NCBI GenBank assembly: GCA_015179045.1
Contig: WHUZ01000036.1
Coordinates: 310,001 to 374,000 of the forward strand
Source: Kalaharituber pfeilii
Taxonomy: Eukaryota; Ascomycota; Pezizomycetes; Pezizales; Pezizaceae
Length of the DNA stretch: 64,000 nt
Direction: 5' to 3'
The notes under the pieces are model-generated. The model worked only from the letters and a program-made list of their open reading frames with translations, was not told the DNA's origin and did not search any database. The position numbers were made by a program, and so were the translations under genes. Shown here piece by piece: positions 32,050 to 42,690 of the stretch (position 1 is its first letter; each line of letters begins with the position of its first letter).

Positions 32050-32897
32050 CTGTAATAATACAACCCGGACCCCTCGCCCAAGACCCTCCAGCTCCGGTCC
32101 TATACTGGCAATCAACATGATATATGCCAGTACTCGTATACGTGCAGCTGACCCTGACCCCCTCGCAACTCGTTATACTCCTTCTAGCACTCCGATATAT
32201 ATCTCTGCACCTGTGAGCTCGCTTAAGCAACATGGCCGCCAGCATCCCGGTCATTGCTTTACAACCCGAACCCGAAGAACCTGCCAGAATCTGCTAGAAG
32301 AACCCGGATCCCCAGAACCTGCCGAAAGCCGTGGAACCTGCCGGAAAGCCGTAAAATCTGCCGGAAAGCCCTAGAACCTGCTGGAAGACTCCGGAATCCA
32401 CCAGCGACAGGCATCGCCGAGCTCATTCCCGGATATTCTTGACGCTTCTACCCGCTTCCAGTCATTTCCTTGGCCATCCATGTACTTCCAGTCATTTCCT
32501 TGGGTTTCCATGTACTTCCAGTCGTTTCCTCGGTTTTCCATGTACTTCGTTTGTTTGTTTGCTCGTTTGCTCGTTTGCTTGGATTTGCCACCGAGCGTTT
32601 TCTATAAAGAGGCACTCCCCCCTCCTCCCTCTTGCTTCTCCACGCAACAACTTGTATTCTACCTAAGTTGTGTATCTACCCAAGTTGTGTATTTAGCTTT
32701 TCAATACATCTACCTCTCGATATCACATAGCTCCGACCGCCTCTGCCTCTGCCTCTGCCTCTGCCTCTGCCTCTGCTGTGAAATCGCCCCGGCGCCTGCC
32801 GCCCGCCCCGTACCCGGATCCTATACCCTGGACCCCCTGAGACCCGAATCCCGACTCTGACCCGACTCGCCAACCCGACCCGGACCGATTCATTACA
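31970..32897 (+). mobile_element. Solo LTR (copy 3)
   Basis: Begins TGTAATAAT and ends ACCGATTCATTACA. Exact 5-bp duplication AATTC at 31965-31969 and 32898-32902. It has the longest version of the LTR, including the GAACCTGCCGGAAAGCC repeats (32275-32400), three AGTCATTTCCTTGG-type repeats (32458-32530) and the CTCTGC tract. Confidence 0.88.
31979..32046 (+). mobile_element. Tail-only lineage-A retroposon at the LTR edge
   Basis: CGCCATAGCCCTTTGGGCGG tail plus poly(A). Exact 13-bp duplication ATTCTGTAATAAT at 31966-31978 and 32047-32059, spanning the LTR start, so it is younger than the LTR. Confidence 0.92.
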
Positions 32898-33130
32898 AAT
32901 TCAGCTCATTCTGCATCATCTCGTGCCGACAGCCCCAGGCCTGCAATTCGTATGAAATTCGACTCATTCTGGCTCATCTCACGCCGTCGAATAGGGCCTG
33001 CCAAACCTGTCAAGTCCAGCTCATTCTGCAGCATCTCGTGCCGGCAGGTTGGGCCCGCCATACCTGTCAAATTCAGCTCATTGTGGCTAGTCTCGAGCTG
33101 TCAGGTCAGGCCGGCTATACGTGCCAAATT

Positions 33131-33902
33131 AGACACGGTGGACGAAGGCTGGACTCCGATATATATGGACGGCAGCAGAATCGGGGAGAACGCCGGGGCA
33201 GGAACATTCTCCGGAGGGAGGGCGGATTCGGTATTCTTAGGGACTCAGGCTACCGTTAACGATACGGAACTGTATGCAACCAGCGAGGCGGCGGACAGGG
33301 TAGAGGGGGAGCTCCTCATTGTCACGGACTCAAGATTCGCAATTGCCAGAATGGCGAGTATAGCCGGAGGCCTACCAACACCCGACGGGGCGATGAGGCG
33401 ACTCAGGGATGCCTGGCGGAAGAGATTTGAGAGGGGGGATAGAGATGTGGCCGTGATGTGGGTGAAAAGCCATAAAGGCATACCAGGCAATGAGGAGGCA
33501 GACAAGGCGGCGAGGATAGGTACGGCCCTGGAAAGGGAAGAGGAGATAGTTACGGAAGCGGGAATGAGACGGGAGGTGAAGCGAGATAGGGCATTGGAGC
33601 GAAATAGACTAAACTTAACGTACCGGCCCCTGGAACGTCTTGGATCCCGAGTATCGTGGTTGGTGGGTCTAATAGGGGCCAAGGGCCTGCGGGGATGGCT
33701 CTATCGTATAGCAAAGGCGCCAAGTCCCGAGTGCAGATGGTGCGGAGAAGAGAACGAGACCACGAGCCACCTGATGGAGGAGTGCAGGGTATGGCGAAGG
33801 AGATGGCCAGGGGGGATGGAGACAGTTAGACAACCACCGAAGTTCGGGGAAGGAGAGGGGGACCCACTACACAGACTGGTGGAGATGTTGGAGGAGCAAT
33901 AA
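33131..33902 (+). CDS. LINE RNase H and C-terminal zinc knuckle, single open frame
   Basis: The 3' end of lineage-A ORF2. RNase H residues are visible as YMDGSRIGENAGAG, NDTELYATSEAADR, IVTDSRFAIAR and WVKSHKGIPGNEEADKAA. The knuckle is ECRWCGEENETTSHLMEECR, and the protein ends LVEMLEEQ. There is no RT or start codon of its own. The intact frame makes this the best window reference for lineage A. Confidence 0.85.
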
Positions 33903-34045
33903 ATGGAAACGGGAGAGTCCCTTCTATTGTTATTTCATGTTACCTCATTTTGTATTTAACTGAATTTCCCCTTCTTATCTACATAAACCTCGCCATAGCC
34001 CATAGGGCGGCATGCGAGTAATGATATAAAAAAAAAAAAAAAAAA
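33131..34045 (+). mobile_element. 5'-truncated lineage-A LINE (intact end)
   Basis: Duplication TACGTGCCAAATT (33118-33130) and TACATGCCAAATT (34046-34058), one mismatch. It ends with CGCCATAGCCCATAGGGCGG, ATGCGAGTAATGATAT and poly(A). Absent from the matching place in the left arm (about 28690). Confidence 0.9.
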
Positions 34046-34395
34046 TACATGCCAAATTCAGCTTATTCTGCCTCATCTCGTGGGCCGGCCATACCTGTCG
34101 ACTTTCTCACACCGTCGAGTTGGGCCTTCTATGCCTGTCAAATTCAGCTCACTCCACCTCATCTCACGGCAGTAGGTGGGGCCTGCTATGCCTGTAAAAT
34201 TGAGCTCATTCTTCCTCACCTAAGGCCGTGGGGCCGGACCTGCCATATCTATTAAATTTAATGCTGGTGAGAGAGGCCTGTAATACTTTTTAAGTTAAGC
34301 TCAGGTTGCAGGACTACTTGGCACTTCAGCCCTTCAGCTTATGCGCAAGCTATATCAAATGCGACTGGGTTCAATCCGGCGCGAGGCGTAACCAG

Positions 34396-34639
34396 TGTGG
34401 GGACGCTGACATAATGAGGATGTGCGCATAAGAGAGGGAAGCTTGGCATGCGGTGGCACGTGATGGGATGTATGGGTTATATATTTGTATGGTTACGGAG
34501 CGTTAGCTAGTAATCATCAATCAATCAAGCAATCTTCTCTCGCACCCGCTCGCACTATCAGTTGTACGTTCGTTCCGCCAGCTCTCACTCTCCCGGTCTC
34601 TCACAGGCGGTAGTGATCTATACTATCTGTCCTCTTACA
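34396..34639 (+). repeat. 5' LTR of the gypsy element
   Basis: TGTGGGGACGCTGACATAAT start; TATATATTTGTATGG is a possible TATA region near 34485; ends CTGTCCTCTTACA. Confidence 0.93.
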
Positions 34640-34640
34640 T

Positions 34641-34656
34641 TGGTCCCTTCGACCGG
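34641..34656 (+). promoter_or_regulatory. Candidate primer-binding site
   Basis: TGGTCCCTTCGACCGG lies one base after the 5' LTR. The initial TGG fits the complement of a tRNA CCA end. The priming tRNA could not be assigned. Confidence 0.55.
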
Positions 34657-34769
34657 AGAGCTGTGGCTGTAGAACGACTGCAACTTGATACCGCAATCGC
34701 AATCGCATCATGACTTTGATTTAGACCTTAGGTCGCAATCCGCGCAAATTGGGTATATCGCAAAACACT

Positions 34770-34930
34770 CGCAACGCACACGCACTCGCACTCGCACTGG
34801 CACTGGCATAGGCACACGCATCTGGCATCTCGCACACGCAAACAGCACCTACGCAAAAAGCACCTGCGCACTCGCATATACGCACTTAGACATACCGCAC
34901 CACGCACACCGCACCTGCAAGACCTCAACT
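34770..34930 (+). repeat. CGCACT/CGCACC hexamer-rich leader
   Basis: The 5' leader of the gypsy element is full of CGCAC and CTCGCAC motifs. The same motif recurs inside the gag frame at 35500-35700, and makes an Arg/Thr-rich low-complexity stretch there. Confidence 0.6.
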
Positions 34931-35033
34931 CACTCCGGAGGTGGGAGAGGCATTAGATCCTGAAAAACGCCACACGAGATAGCACAAAAAGCATAGAATA
35001 GTATCGAAGCAAGTATTCCTTTTGTCAGCACTA

Positions 35034-35126
35034 TTTATCAGCGTGATTTATCAGCGTGATTTATCAGCGTGATTTATCAGCGTGATTTATCAGCGTGATT
35101 TATCAGCGTGATTTATCAGCGTGATT
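35034..35126 (+). repeat. 13-bp tandem repeat in the gypsy leader
   Basis: Seven tandem copies of ATTTATCAGCGTG (one start frame chosen) just upstream of gag. The units are identical. Confidence 0.9.
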
Positions 35127-35175
35127 AGGAATATCATACAGTACCGCAACAAAAATTAGTCACGATTTGTTAGTA

Positions 35176-37977
35176 ATGGAGCGAACATTGATGGCGGAGG
35201 TTCTGAGTGGACGCTTTGACGTTGTGTTGACTTTAGTGGTCGCTACCATTCTCAGCCACTTTGCCACATTTCCTAATTTGGTAGTCATTACCGTTCTTGG
35301 CCTGTGTGTGGCAACAAACCGCACGGCAACCGGATCAGGTGATAGAAGATCAGATGATAGAAGATCAGATGATAGAAGATCAGGTGGAGGCAATGGTAGG
35401 CTTGGTGTCGAATATGTTGAATATGCTGAGTCTGCGAAAGATATAAGGAAGCCAGGAAGGACGCATCGAGAGAGGGAGGCACGCATACCTTCATCGGCAC
35501 GCACATCCGCACGCACATCTTCCTCCGCACCGCACAATCAGCACAATCGCACCTCGCAACCGCACCCTCCGCTCGCACCGCTCTCTACTTCATCTCTTGC
35601 TTGTAACCGCACCCGCACTCGCACAGGCACTCGCACCCGCACACGCACTTGCACACGCACCTTACCTTGCACACGCACCTTTCCTCGCAACCACATCTCG
35701 CACCGCATCTGTACCTGTTCAGCACTCTCCGAATCGAAAGCAACCATGCCAGAAGGAAGTGTCGCCGCATCCGGATCTTCTTCATCCGCTGGTTCTTCAT
35801 CTGCTGGTTCGACTGCCGGTGTTTCCACGAGTACCTCAGCATCTGTGCCTATCTCATCCCTCTGTTATTTCCCACTACCGCATCAACCAGGTGCACCAAA
35901 TTTTGAGGGGAAGGACATATCACGATTTATTGCTATATGGGAAGATTTGACAGCAGGGTGGGAGGACGAGAAACGAATTAGAAAACTCCCCTTCTATTGT
36001 GATGAGGATACGGGCACTCATGTTAAACAAATCATTAACTTCAAGACTGTGACAACATGGGATACATTCAAAAAGGAACTGCTGGAAGAGTTTAAGGATT
36101 ATGACGAAGAGCAACGAAGGAATACCGAGGCTTACCTGCGTTCCATGATTCGCACTATTCGGAACATGTCGGACCCTACTCCCATTCAAATGAGATCCTT
36201 TATTTTCAACTTTTCGGAAAGGTCAGAGTATTTAGTCAGCACTGGGGCTATTAGTGAACATACCCGAGTTCTTCTTTTCCTTCAGGCGTTCACAGAAAAG
36301 GTAGGCGACATGCTGTGCAAGGAATGCTCGATTGAGTTGGAGAAACCGTCGACGACACAAACGATTTGGGCGGACCTGAAGAAGGAGGCGTTAAAAATAT
36401 GCACCAAACAAAACCTGCAAATGTGGAGGTTACCAAAGGTTATCCAAATGGTTGATAAAGACATGGATGTGAAGGAAGCAACGCCGTTTAAGCCAATAGC
36501 AGAGAAGCCATCTCCGAATCCCGAGCCTCCAGCATCGAAGGGAAAAGTTGACGTAGACGAACTCGCCGACATGATGAAGGAGCTGAAGTTGTATCATATC
36601 GAAATGCAGCGGACGCGACAAAATCAGCAAGGACCATCGAGACCATACTATTCACCCAATCAATATGGCAACCGAGAATATCCACCAAGTGCAAACCGTG
36701 TCAACATTAGGGGGTGCTATTGGGACGGTGGACCGCATGGTAGGGACTCTTGTGAAGGATTAAGGAAGGCAATTGAAAGAGGAGATGTACATCGACGTGG
36801 TCCAGTGCTGTATCTAGGGCAGGAGGGGGTAGGGGACCCAGTGCGTGTACCTATCCCAGTTGAGGTTGATGGAAAGATTGAATGGCAGCAGGACTGGGTG
36901 GCTGCGCAACTAAGGAAGAAGGAGTCGGAGATGCCTAAAGCGAATTGTATTACCATCGAGGACTGTTTGCCCAAATCAGCATCAGAGTTCATCAACGGCG
37001 AGCCAGTTGTATACGTCGCAACGGAGGAATCGAGATTAGAAGCAGAGGTAGAGGAGAAGAGGGGGCGGCGACTAGACGATGATGGCGACAGAACGAGGAA
37101 ACGGCAGAAGAGTGGTTCAACAATCCGAGTGATGCGGCGACCCGCTGGCATGGATAAAGGTAAAGAAAAAGATACTGTCATACAGGACGTAGGACCAAGC
37201 AGTGCTGGACCAAACAAGGAAGTAACAAAGCGGCAGAAGCAAGAGAAGCTATGGACCTCGCTTCGAGAATCAGCAAACCTCCTTGAGTTAAGCAACAAGG
37301 TCCTCGACTCACCAATTCCGGGATTAACAGTGCGCGAGGTCTTATCGCTATCTCCGGATCTCATTCAGCAATGGTTCGGTATCAAGAGGGTTCCACCGCT
37401 TAACAAGGATAAAGATGGGAAGGAGGGGGTTGATGCGCATATTAACGCACTGCGGTGGTCAGAAGCTCTGCGGAATCTGTATGCATGCGCATCACCACGT
37501 TGCAAGGGCCGGATCGAGGGACAGACGTTTGATATGTTGATCGATTGTGGAGCTGAGCTGTGTCTAATGTCGAGGTCAGTATACGAAGAGTTGGACAACT
37601 TACCTATAGATCTCGAAGCGGAATGGACGGTGGGGTCGGCAAATTCGCAGCGGTCGATGATATATGGTATATGCCACGATGTGCCGGTTAACGTGGGAGG
37701 GATTGTCGCCAGCTGCAATTTCTTCGTCATGGAGGGTCTTTCGCAGGACGTCATCTTGGGGAGACCGTGGGAACGAAAGGTACGCGCGAAGCATGACAAT
37801 CGAGATGACGGAAGCTGTTACACGACCATATATGATGCCGACGGAAACTCTGCAACGTTCTGCTCCGTGCCCCCAAATCACAGCCGCAACCGCAGCAGAG
37901 CAAGGCTACCAAGGCAACCAGGATTAGGATCGGGATCAGGTTCGGGAATGGTATCGGGAAAAGGACCGCGTCAGTAG
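35176..37977 (+). CDS. gag: Gypsy gag-protease polyprotein
   Basis: Capsid and protease of the retrotransposon. The frame opens at ATG 35176, but its first 190 residues are low complexity (DRRSDD repeats, RTRTRT runs) with one hydrophobic segment; ATG 35746 (ACCATGC context, MPEGSVAASG) is the likelier gag start. From there: a Ser-rich leader, FEGKDISRFIAIWEDLTAGW and FKKELLEEFKDYD (capsid-like), a C-H-C remnant near GCYWDGGPHGRDSCEG, then retropepsin with DMLIDCGAELCLMS (DCG in place of DSG/DTG) and the flap-side VILGRPW. The frame stops at 37975-37977 just after a -1 slippery site. Produced from the LTR promoter; acts in virus-like particles. Confidence 0.9.
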   Translation: MERTLMAEVLSGRFDVVLTLVVATILSHFATFPNLVVITVLGLCVATNRTATGSGDRRSDDRRSDDRRSGGGNGRLGVEYVEYAESAKDIRKPGRTHREREARIPSSARTSARTSSSAPHNQHNRTSQPHPPLAPLSTSSLACNRTRTRTGTRTRTRTCTRTLPCTRTFPRNHISHRICTCSALSESKATMPEGSVAASGSSSSAGSSSAGSTAGVSTSTSASVPISSLCYFPLPHQPGAPNFEGKDISRFIAIWEDLTAGWEDEKRIRKLPFYCDEDTGTHVKQIINFKTVTTWDTFKKELLEEFKDYDEEQRRNTEAYLRSMIRTIRNMSDPTPIQMRSFIFNFSERSEYLVSTGAISEHTRVLLFLQAFTEKVGDMLCKECSIELEKPSTTQTIWADLKKEALKICTKQNLQMWRLPKVIQMVDKDMDVKEATPFKPIAEKPSPNPEPPASKGKVDVDELADMMKELKLYHIEMQRTRQNQQGPSRPYYSPNQYGNREYPPSANRVNIRGCYWDGGPHGRDSCEGLRKAIERGDVHRRGPVLYLGQEGVGDPVRVPIPVEVDGKIEWQQDWVAAQLRKKESEMPKANCITIEDCLPKSASEFINGEPVVYVATEESRLEAEVEEKRGRRLDDDGDRTRKRQKSGSTIRVMRRPAGMDKGKEKDTVIQDVGPSSAGPNKEVTKRQKQEKLWTSLRESANLLELSNKVLDSPIPGLTVREVLSLSPDLIQQWFGIKRVPPLNKDKDGKEGVDAHINALRWSEALRNLYACASPRCKGRIEGQTFDMLIDCGAELCLMSRSVYEELDNLPIDLEAEWTVGSANSQRSMIYGICHDVPVNVGGIVASCNFFVMEGLSQDVILGRPWERKVRAKHDNRDDGSCYTTIYDADGNSATFCSVPPNHSRNRSRARLPRQPGLGSGSGSGMVSGKGPRQ

Positions 37978-37998
37978 TGGGCCCAGGAACAGCTGACG
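37956..37998 (+). promoter_or_regulatory. Candidate -1 programmed ribosomal frameshift signal
   Basis: G GGA AAA in the gag frame at 37956-37962 is a canonical X XXY YYZ heptamer. A 6-nt spacer (37963-37968) is followed by a stem CGTCAG (37969-37974) / CTGACG (37993-37998) with an 18-nt loop holding the gag stop. Slippage by -1 enters the pol frame, which is open across the signal. Confidence 0.65.
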
Positions 37999-40900
37999 TC
38001 GCATTGATCCGGGGGATAGAAAGGCATAGGGATGACTGGGGGGAAATATACGGGTTAGCATTCGAGGGTAGCAAGGCAAGAGTGATATGCATGGAGAGGT
38101 TGGAGATGTTGGAAGGGAGGGGGTTCGGAAGCGGTAGCAGGAGCGGTAGCAGGAGCGGTAGGAGCGGTGGTAGGAGCGGAGGGGGAGGCGGGAGCGCGCT
38201 GACCTTATATAAGCGGAAAAAGGATAAGGTTCGGCCGGTTAATAGACCGCATGAAGGGGGGTTAAAGCCGGGAGGTAAGGAGGATTGGAAGGACCGGCTG
38301 ATCAGTAAAGAGAAGAGACCGGGTACGAGCACGGAAGCTGTGCGTGAGGAGGAGTCGAAATATTCGCAATGGATCACGCCAAAATTCTCGTCAATACGCA
38401 GAGGGACACGGCTTTCTCCGGAACGGGTAGCGCGATTAAAGATAGGTGAGGGGCCGACCGCGGCGGAATTGGATGTCCTAATGGAAGTGCTATACAACCG
38501 TGAGGCCGCGTTCGCATTCGATTTCACGGAAAAGGGTAGATTCATCGACGAGATCGAGCCGCCACATGTCATTCCGACCGTGCAGCATACTCCGTGGCAG
38601 GTACCAGGGTTCCGGGTTCCCAAAGCTCTTGAGGCAGAGGTTGTGCGAATCGTGAAGCAAAAGCTCGATTGTGGTGCATTGGAGCGTAGTTTTGGCCCAT
38701 ATCGCAATCCATGGTTTCTGGTCCCGAAGAAAAGTGGTCAGTACCGACTCATCAATGCGGCGCAACGCTTGAATGCAGTGACGATTAAGGACGCAAGTTT
38801 ACCACCTTCCGCCGATGAGTTCAGCGAAGAGTTCGCAGGGTACCCGCTCATTTCACTCCTCGACCTGTTCTCTGGCTACGATCAGTGTACTCTCGCACCG
38901 GAATCCAGGGACATGACGGCATTCATGACACCATTCGGCCTACTGCGCATGACCACGCTCCCACAGGGTTACACCAATGGCGTGCAATTATTCGATCGTG
39001 TTATTCGCAAGGCGCTAAAAGACCAGATCGCAACCGGGAGGGGAAAACCTTTCATCGATGACGTCGTGGCTAGACCGCGTACCCGCAGTTGGTTTTTGGA
39101 TCCAGAGAGTGGGAAGCCTATAGAGGTTGCGCCGGGGGTGCGGAAATTTGTTCTGGAAGCCATCATCTCGCTAGACCTCGTCCTGGCAGACATCGAGCGC
39201 GCAGGGGGCACAATCTCAGGTGAAAAGAGCGAGTTCCTGAAATCAGTCGTCAAATTAGTAGCATACATGACAGGAGCAAATGGTCGCACACCTGAGGAGA
39301 TGAAGGTGAGGAAAATCGTGAACTGGGCACCTTGTCAGAACACCACAGATGCAAAGGCTTTCATCGGGCTCTGCGTGTACTATAGAATCTGGGTCAAGGA
39401 CTTCGCTGCCATTGCTGAACCAATCTTCCGCACGTTCAAAAAGGGAGGCTTCGTATGGGGGGTCGAACAGCAAGAGGCCATGGATAAGCTCAAAAAGGCA
39501 CTGACATCCGCGCCCGCATTGAAGCCGATCGATTATGAAAGCTCGGGAAGGATCGTTCTGTCCGTGGATTCGTCACTCCTCGGCTGGGGTGCGATATTGC
39601 AGCAGGAAGAGGAGTGTTCCGAAGGCAAATGCAGCACTAAGCGACATCCCGCACGGTACGAGAGTGGACTCTGGACACCAGCAGAGAAGAAATACGACTC
39701 TGGAAAGCTCGAATGCAGGGGGTTGTTGAAAGCGCTCAAGAAGTTTCGTTTTTACCTCTACGGCGTGAGGTTCCTCGTTGAAATTGATGCCAAAACGCTA
39801 GTACACCAGCTCAATCAGCCAGCGTCGGATTTACCAGGCTCGGTGGTCAATAGGTGGCTCGCATGGATACGACTCTTCGCATTCGATATTAAGCATGTCG
39901 CGGGCAAAAAGCACGGTGGACCGGACGCATTGTCAAGACGCGGAAGGGGGGTCGGCTCAGATTCAGAGGATAGCGATCCGGAGGACCTGGAAGACGCGAT
40001 GGATGCGGACCTGTCAGCACTTGCATGGGAGGTAGGAGGGGTCAATAACGTGGAAGGGGTTAATGAAGGTATGCCTGAAGAGCTCCGCAAGGTTGCACGA
40101 TACCTGGTTACCATGGAAAGGCCTCCCGAGATGACAGACAAGCAATTCCATTCGTTCTGGAGATTCGCACTCCACTTCCTGGTAGCAGAGGGTAAGCTGT
40201 TCCGCCGTTCGCGAATTAACATGCCGCCGAAGAGGGTCGTCTGGGGGAACGAGAAGCTCGAGATAATCCGACAACTGCATGACGAAAGCGGGCACCGTGG
40301 CATCAAGGGCACCTATGACAAGATTGCACTGCGGTATTGGTGGAAGGGTCTTTATCGAGATGTCGAGCAGTACGTCAGGAGTTGCGAACCGTGCCAGAAG
40401 AGAGCGCCAGGAAGGGTTACCGAAGAGCTGCATCCCACATTGTATAGCGCACTATGGAGGAAGGTTGGTCTCGACGTGGTGCATATGCCAAAGGACGAGG
40501 GGTTCAGCTATTTCGTAGCTATGCGGGATGATTTCTCCGGATGGGTGGAAGCGAAGCCACTGCGCAAGGCGAACTCCAGGGCCATCGCAACATTTATTTA
40601 TGAGTGGATATCTCGATTCGGCGTTCCCGGAAGGATAGTATGCGACAACGGGCCGGAAAACCAAGCTCTCACGCAGGAGTTAATGGCCAGGTATGGTATC
40701 CAGAACGTCAGGATTGCCACATATCACCCGCAGTCGAATGGTCTCGTGGAACGTGGACACCAGCAGATCGTAGATGCGCTCGCAAAGCTCGGAGGGAATA
40801 AGGGAAACAAGTGGGTAAAGCGACTTCCGGCAGTTCTCTGGGCGGATCGTGTCACCACTCGCGCATCGACCGGATTTCCGCCATATAAGCTCGTGTTTGG

Positions 40901-41372
40901 CCAGGATTGTGTGCTCCCAGTGGAAATATCCGCCGCATCGTGGGCCATGGTGGAGTGGGAGAAGGTGCAATCGAGGGAACAATTGCTTGCAGCGAGGGCA
41001 CGGCAGCTCGAGAGGCGAGAGGAGGATCTCAAAGCGGCAGCAGAGCACCTGAAGACAAGCCGGATGGACAATAAGCGATACTTCGATGCCAACCGCAGGA
41101 AGCGAGCCGGAGGGGAAGAGCTGCAAATAGGTGATATGGTCCTGGTATACAATAGCCAGCTTGACAAGCAGTGGTCCAGGAAGCTCGATAACCGGTGGAT
41201 GGGGCCCTATATCATCAGGGATATCAAGAGGGATAGGGGCACGTATTTGCTTGCAGAGCTCGATGGCACACCCATGGATAGCATCATTGCCGGTGACCGC
41301 ATCAAGAGGTTCTTTCCGCGCCGGGGGGTAGACCGCGATGAGGACGATTCGGCGGAGGAGGAGGAGGAGTGA
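37978..41372 (+). CDS. pol: Gypsy pol: RT, RNase H, integrase
   Basis: About 1130 residues in the -1 frame relative to gag, with no own ATG at the junction, so expression by frameshifting is likely. Domains in order: a Gly/Ser linker; RT at about residues 230-450 with LLDLFSGYDQ, LPQGYTNG and the catalytic FIDDVV (a variant of YxDD); RNase H at about 520-640 starting LSVDSSLLGWGAIL; integrase with an HHCC finger (HDESGHRG..CEPCQKR), a DDE core (GLDVVHMP, VCDNGPEN, SNGLVERGHQ) and a C-terminal GPY module (RWMGPYIIRDI). No chromodomain: the protein ends in an acidic run. The frame is intact and all catalytic residues are present. Confidence 0.93.
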
Positions 41373-42018
41373 GCAGAAGTTGAGAGAAGGGGGGCCGAGC
41401 ATTGGAAGAGCGGTAGGTATAGAATTTCCTTTGATTTCTTCGCTTTCATCTGTTTGTTTGCTGCTTGACTTGCTTGGTTCATCTGTCTGTTTGTTTGATT
41501 TGTTCGCTTCGCTTGGTATGTCGCGAGGGGGCCGCTTTTTTTTGGAAGGGGGGTCGGAATGGTGGTAAATGCGGTCAATTTCCTTGCAGTTCTTGGCATT
41601 TCTTTGTGTGTCGTCATTGTTCCTTGGTTTATACGTTGAATGCGATCGGGGCGGGAGAGGGTAAACGGTTGGTTCTGCGGATTTTGTGGATTTCATCGAC
41701 TTCGTCATGTTTTTGTGCTTTTCCTATGCTTCTATGGTTTTGTTAGCTCTTTGTTCCGGAGGTCATTGGGGGAAGGATTACAGGGATACAACGCTTCTGA
41801 CGTCAACCGGGGGTATACGCAGCGATGTGAGGTGGTGCTCTATTTTTGCTGATTTCATTGATTTTTGCATGTCTTCTCATTATTCCGCACATTTTGCACG
41901 ATTTGTCTTGTCTTGATGCTCTTTCCTGGTCGTTAAGGTGGAGGTTTGAGGGAGTGGTGCGGGGTGTTGCAGCATTGTGTGTCGCGATGGGGCCGCTCCT
42001 ATGGGAAGGGGGGTCGGA
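41373..42018 (+). other. Gypsy 3' untranslated region with duplicated polypurine-like tract
   Basis: Non-coding, T/G-rich. The block GGGGGCCGCTTTTTTTTGGA through GGGGGGTCGGA at 41527-41560 resembles GGGGCCGCTCCTATGGGAAG through GGTCGGA at 41988-42018, immediately before the 3' LTR. The second is the functional-position polypurine tract. Confidence 0.6.
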
Positions 42019-42262
42019 TGTGGGGACGCTGACATAATGAGGATGTGCGCATAAGAGAGGGAAGCTTGGCATGCAGTGGCACGTGATGGGATGTATGGGT
42101 TATATATTTGTATGGTTACGGAGCGTTAGCTAGTAATCATCAATCAATCAAGCAATCTTCTCTCGCACCCGCTCGCACTATCAGTTGTACGTTCGTTCCG
42201 CCAGCTCTCACTCTCCCGGTCTCTCACAGGCGGTAGTGATCTATACTATCTGTCCTCTTACA
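42019..42262 (+). repeat. 3' LTR of the gypsy element
   Basis: A 244-bp match to 34396-34639. Confidence 0.93.
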
Positions 42263-42690
42263 CCAGCAGTACTTACGCCGAGTGGCCGCGATTCCTGTGG
42301 GGTATATTGAGCATATTGACAGGATTATGTGCATGAGGTATTGAGCCCACACATGTAACTAAAATTAGCATCTGATGTAAACATCCGACGTGCTATGTCA
42401 GTTGCCCCTCATTAATAACGTTATCAGTCACTTTACAGGCATCCAGACATGAAGGTTAAATGTTGTGTAGCATGACGGTATACGGAGTAGGGACGCTGGG
42501 CCTCACTCGCGACGTTGGGCCTAGTTAGAAGTATGGGGCGTATCCAATTATCATGACGCTGCGCCCACGCATTTCCGTTATTGCTGATGAAGCCACCATG
42601 ATGTCATGTTCGGAGGATGGGTAATTCTGTACAACTACCTTAGTTATGGCCATGCCAAAGGGTATGACGGTAGTGGTAGACTATAGCAGT
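42263..42690. other. Right-arm end and unassigned sequence
   Basis: 42263-42310 completes the inverted duplication. 42300-42350 has the GCATATTGA / GCATGAGGTATTGAGC repeat type. No gene is visible in the rest. Confidence 0.4.

Larger units (their letters stand above)
34396..42262 (+). mobile_element. Complete Ty3/gypsy LTR retrotransposon
   Basis: Two 244-bp LTRs (34396-34639 and 42019-42262), TGTGGGG..TTACA, that look nearly identical (one difference noted, GCGGTGG against GCAGTGG), so insertion is recent. A TGGTCCCTTCGACCGG primer-binding-like site follows the 5' LTR by one base. A purine tract GGGAAGGGGGGTCGGA precedes the 3' LTR. The target duplication is CCAG (34392-34395 and 42263-42266), or ACCAG if the terminal A is counted with the target. 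The empty site is present in reverse at 20870-20900. Confidence 0.95.
31575..42310. repeat. Right arm of the large inverted duplication
   Basis: Forward partner of 20830-29412. Later insertions in this arm are the solo LTR 31970-32897, the LINE 33131-34045 and the gypsy element 34396-42262. Excluding these, satellite units and the unique segment 34265-34395 plus 42263-42310 follow the same order as in the left arm, reversed. Confidence 0.85.

Noticed and set aside
37751..38707. 318-codon minus-strand frame opposite gag-pol
   Set aside because: Antisense of intact pol coding sequence, low-complexity Leu/Pro stretches; explained by codon bias.
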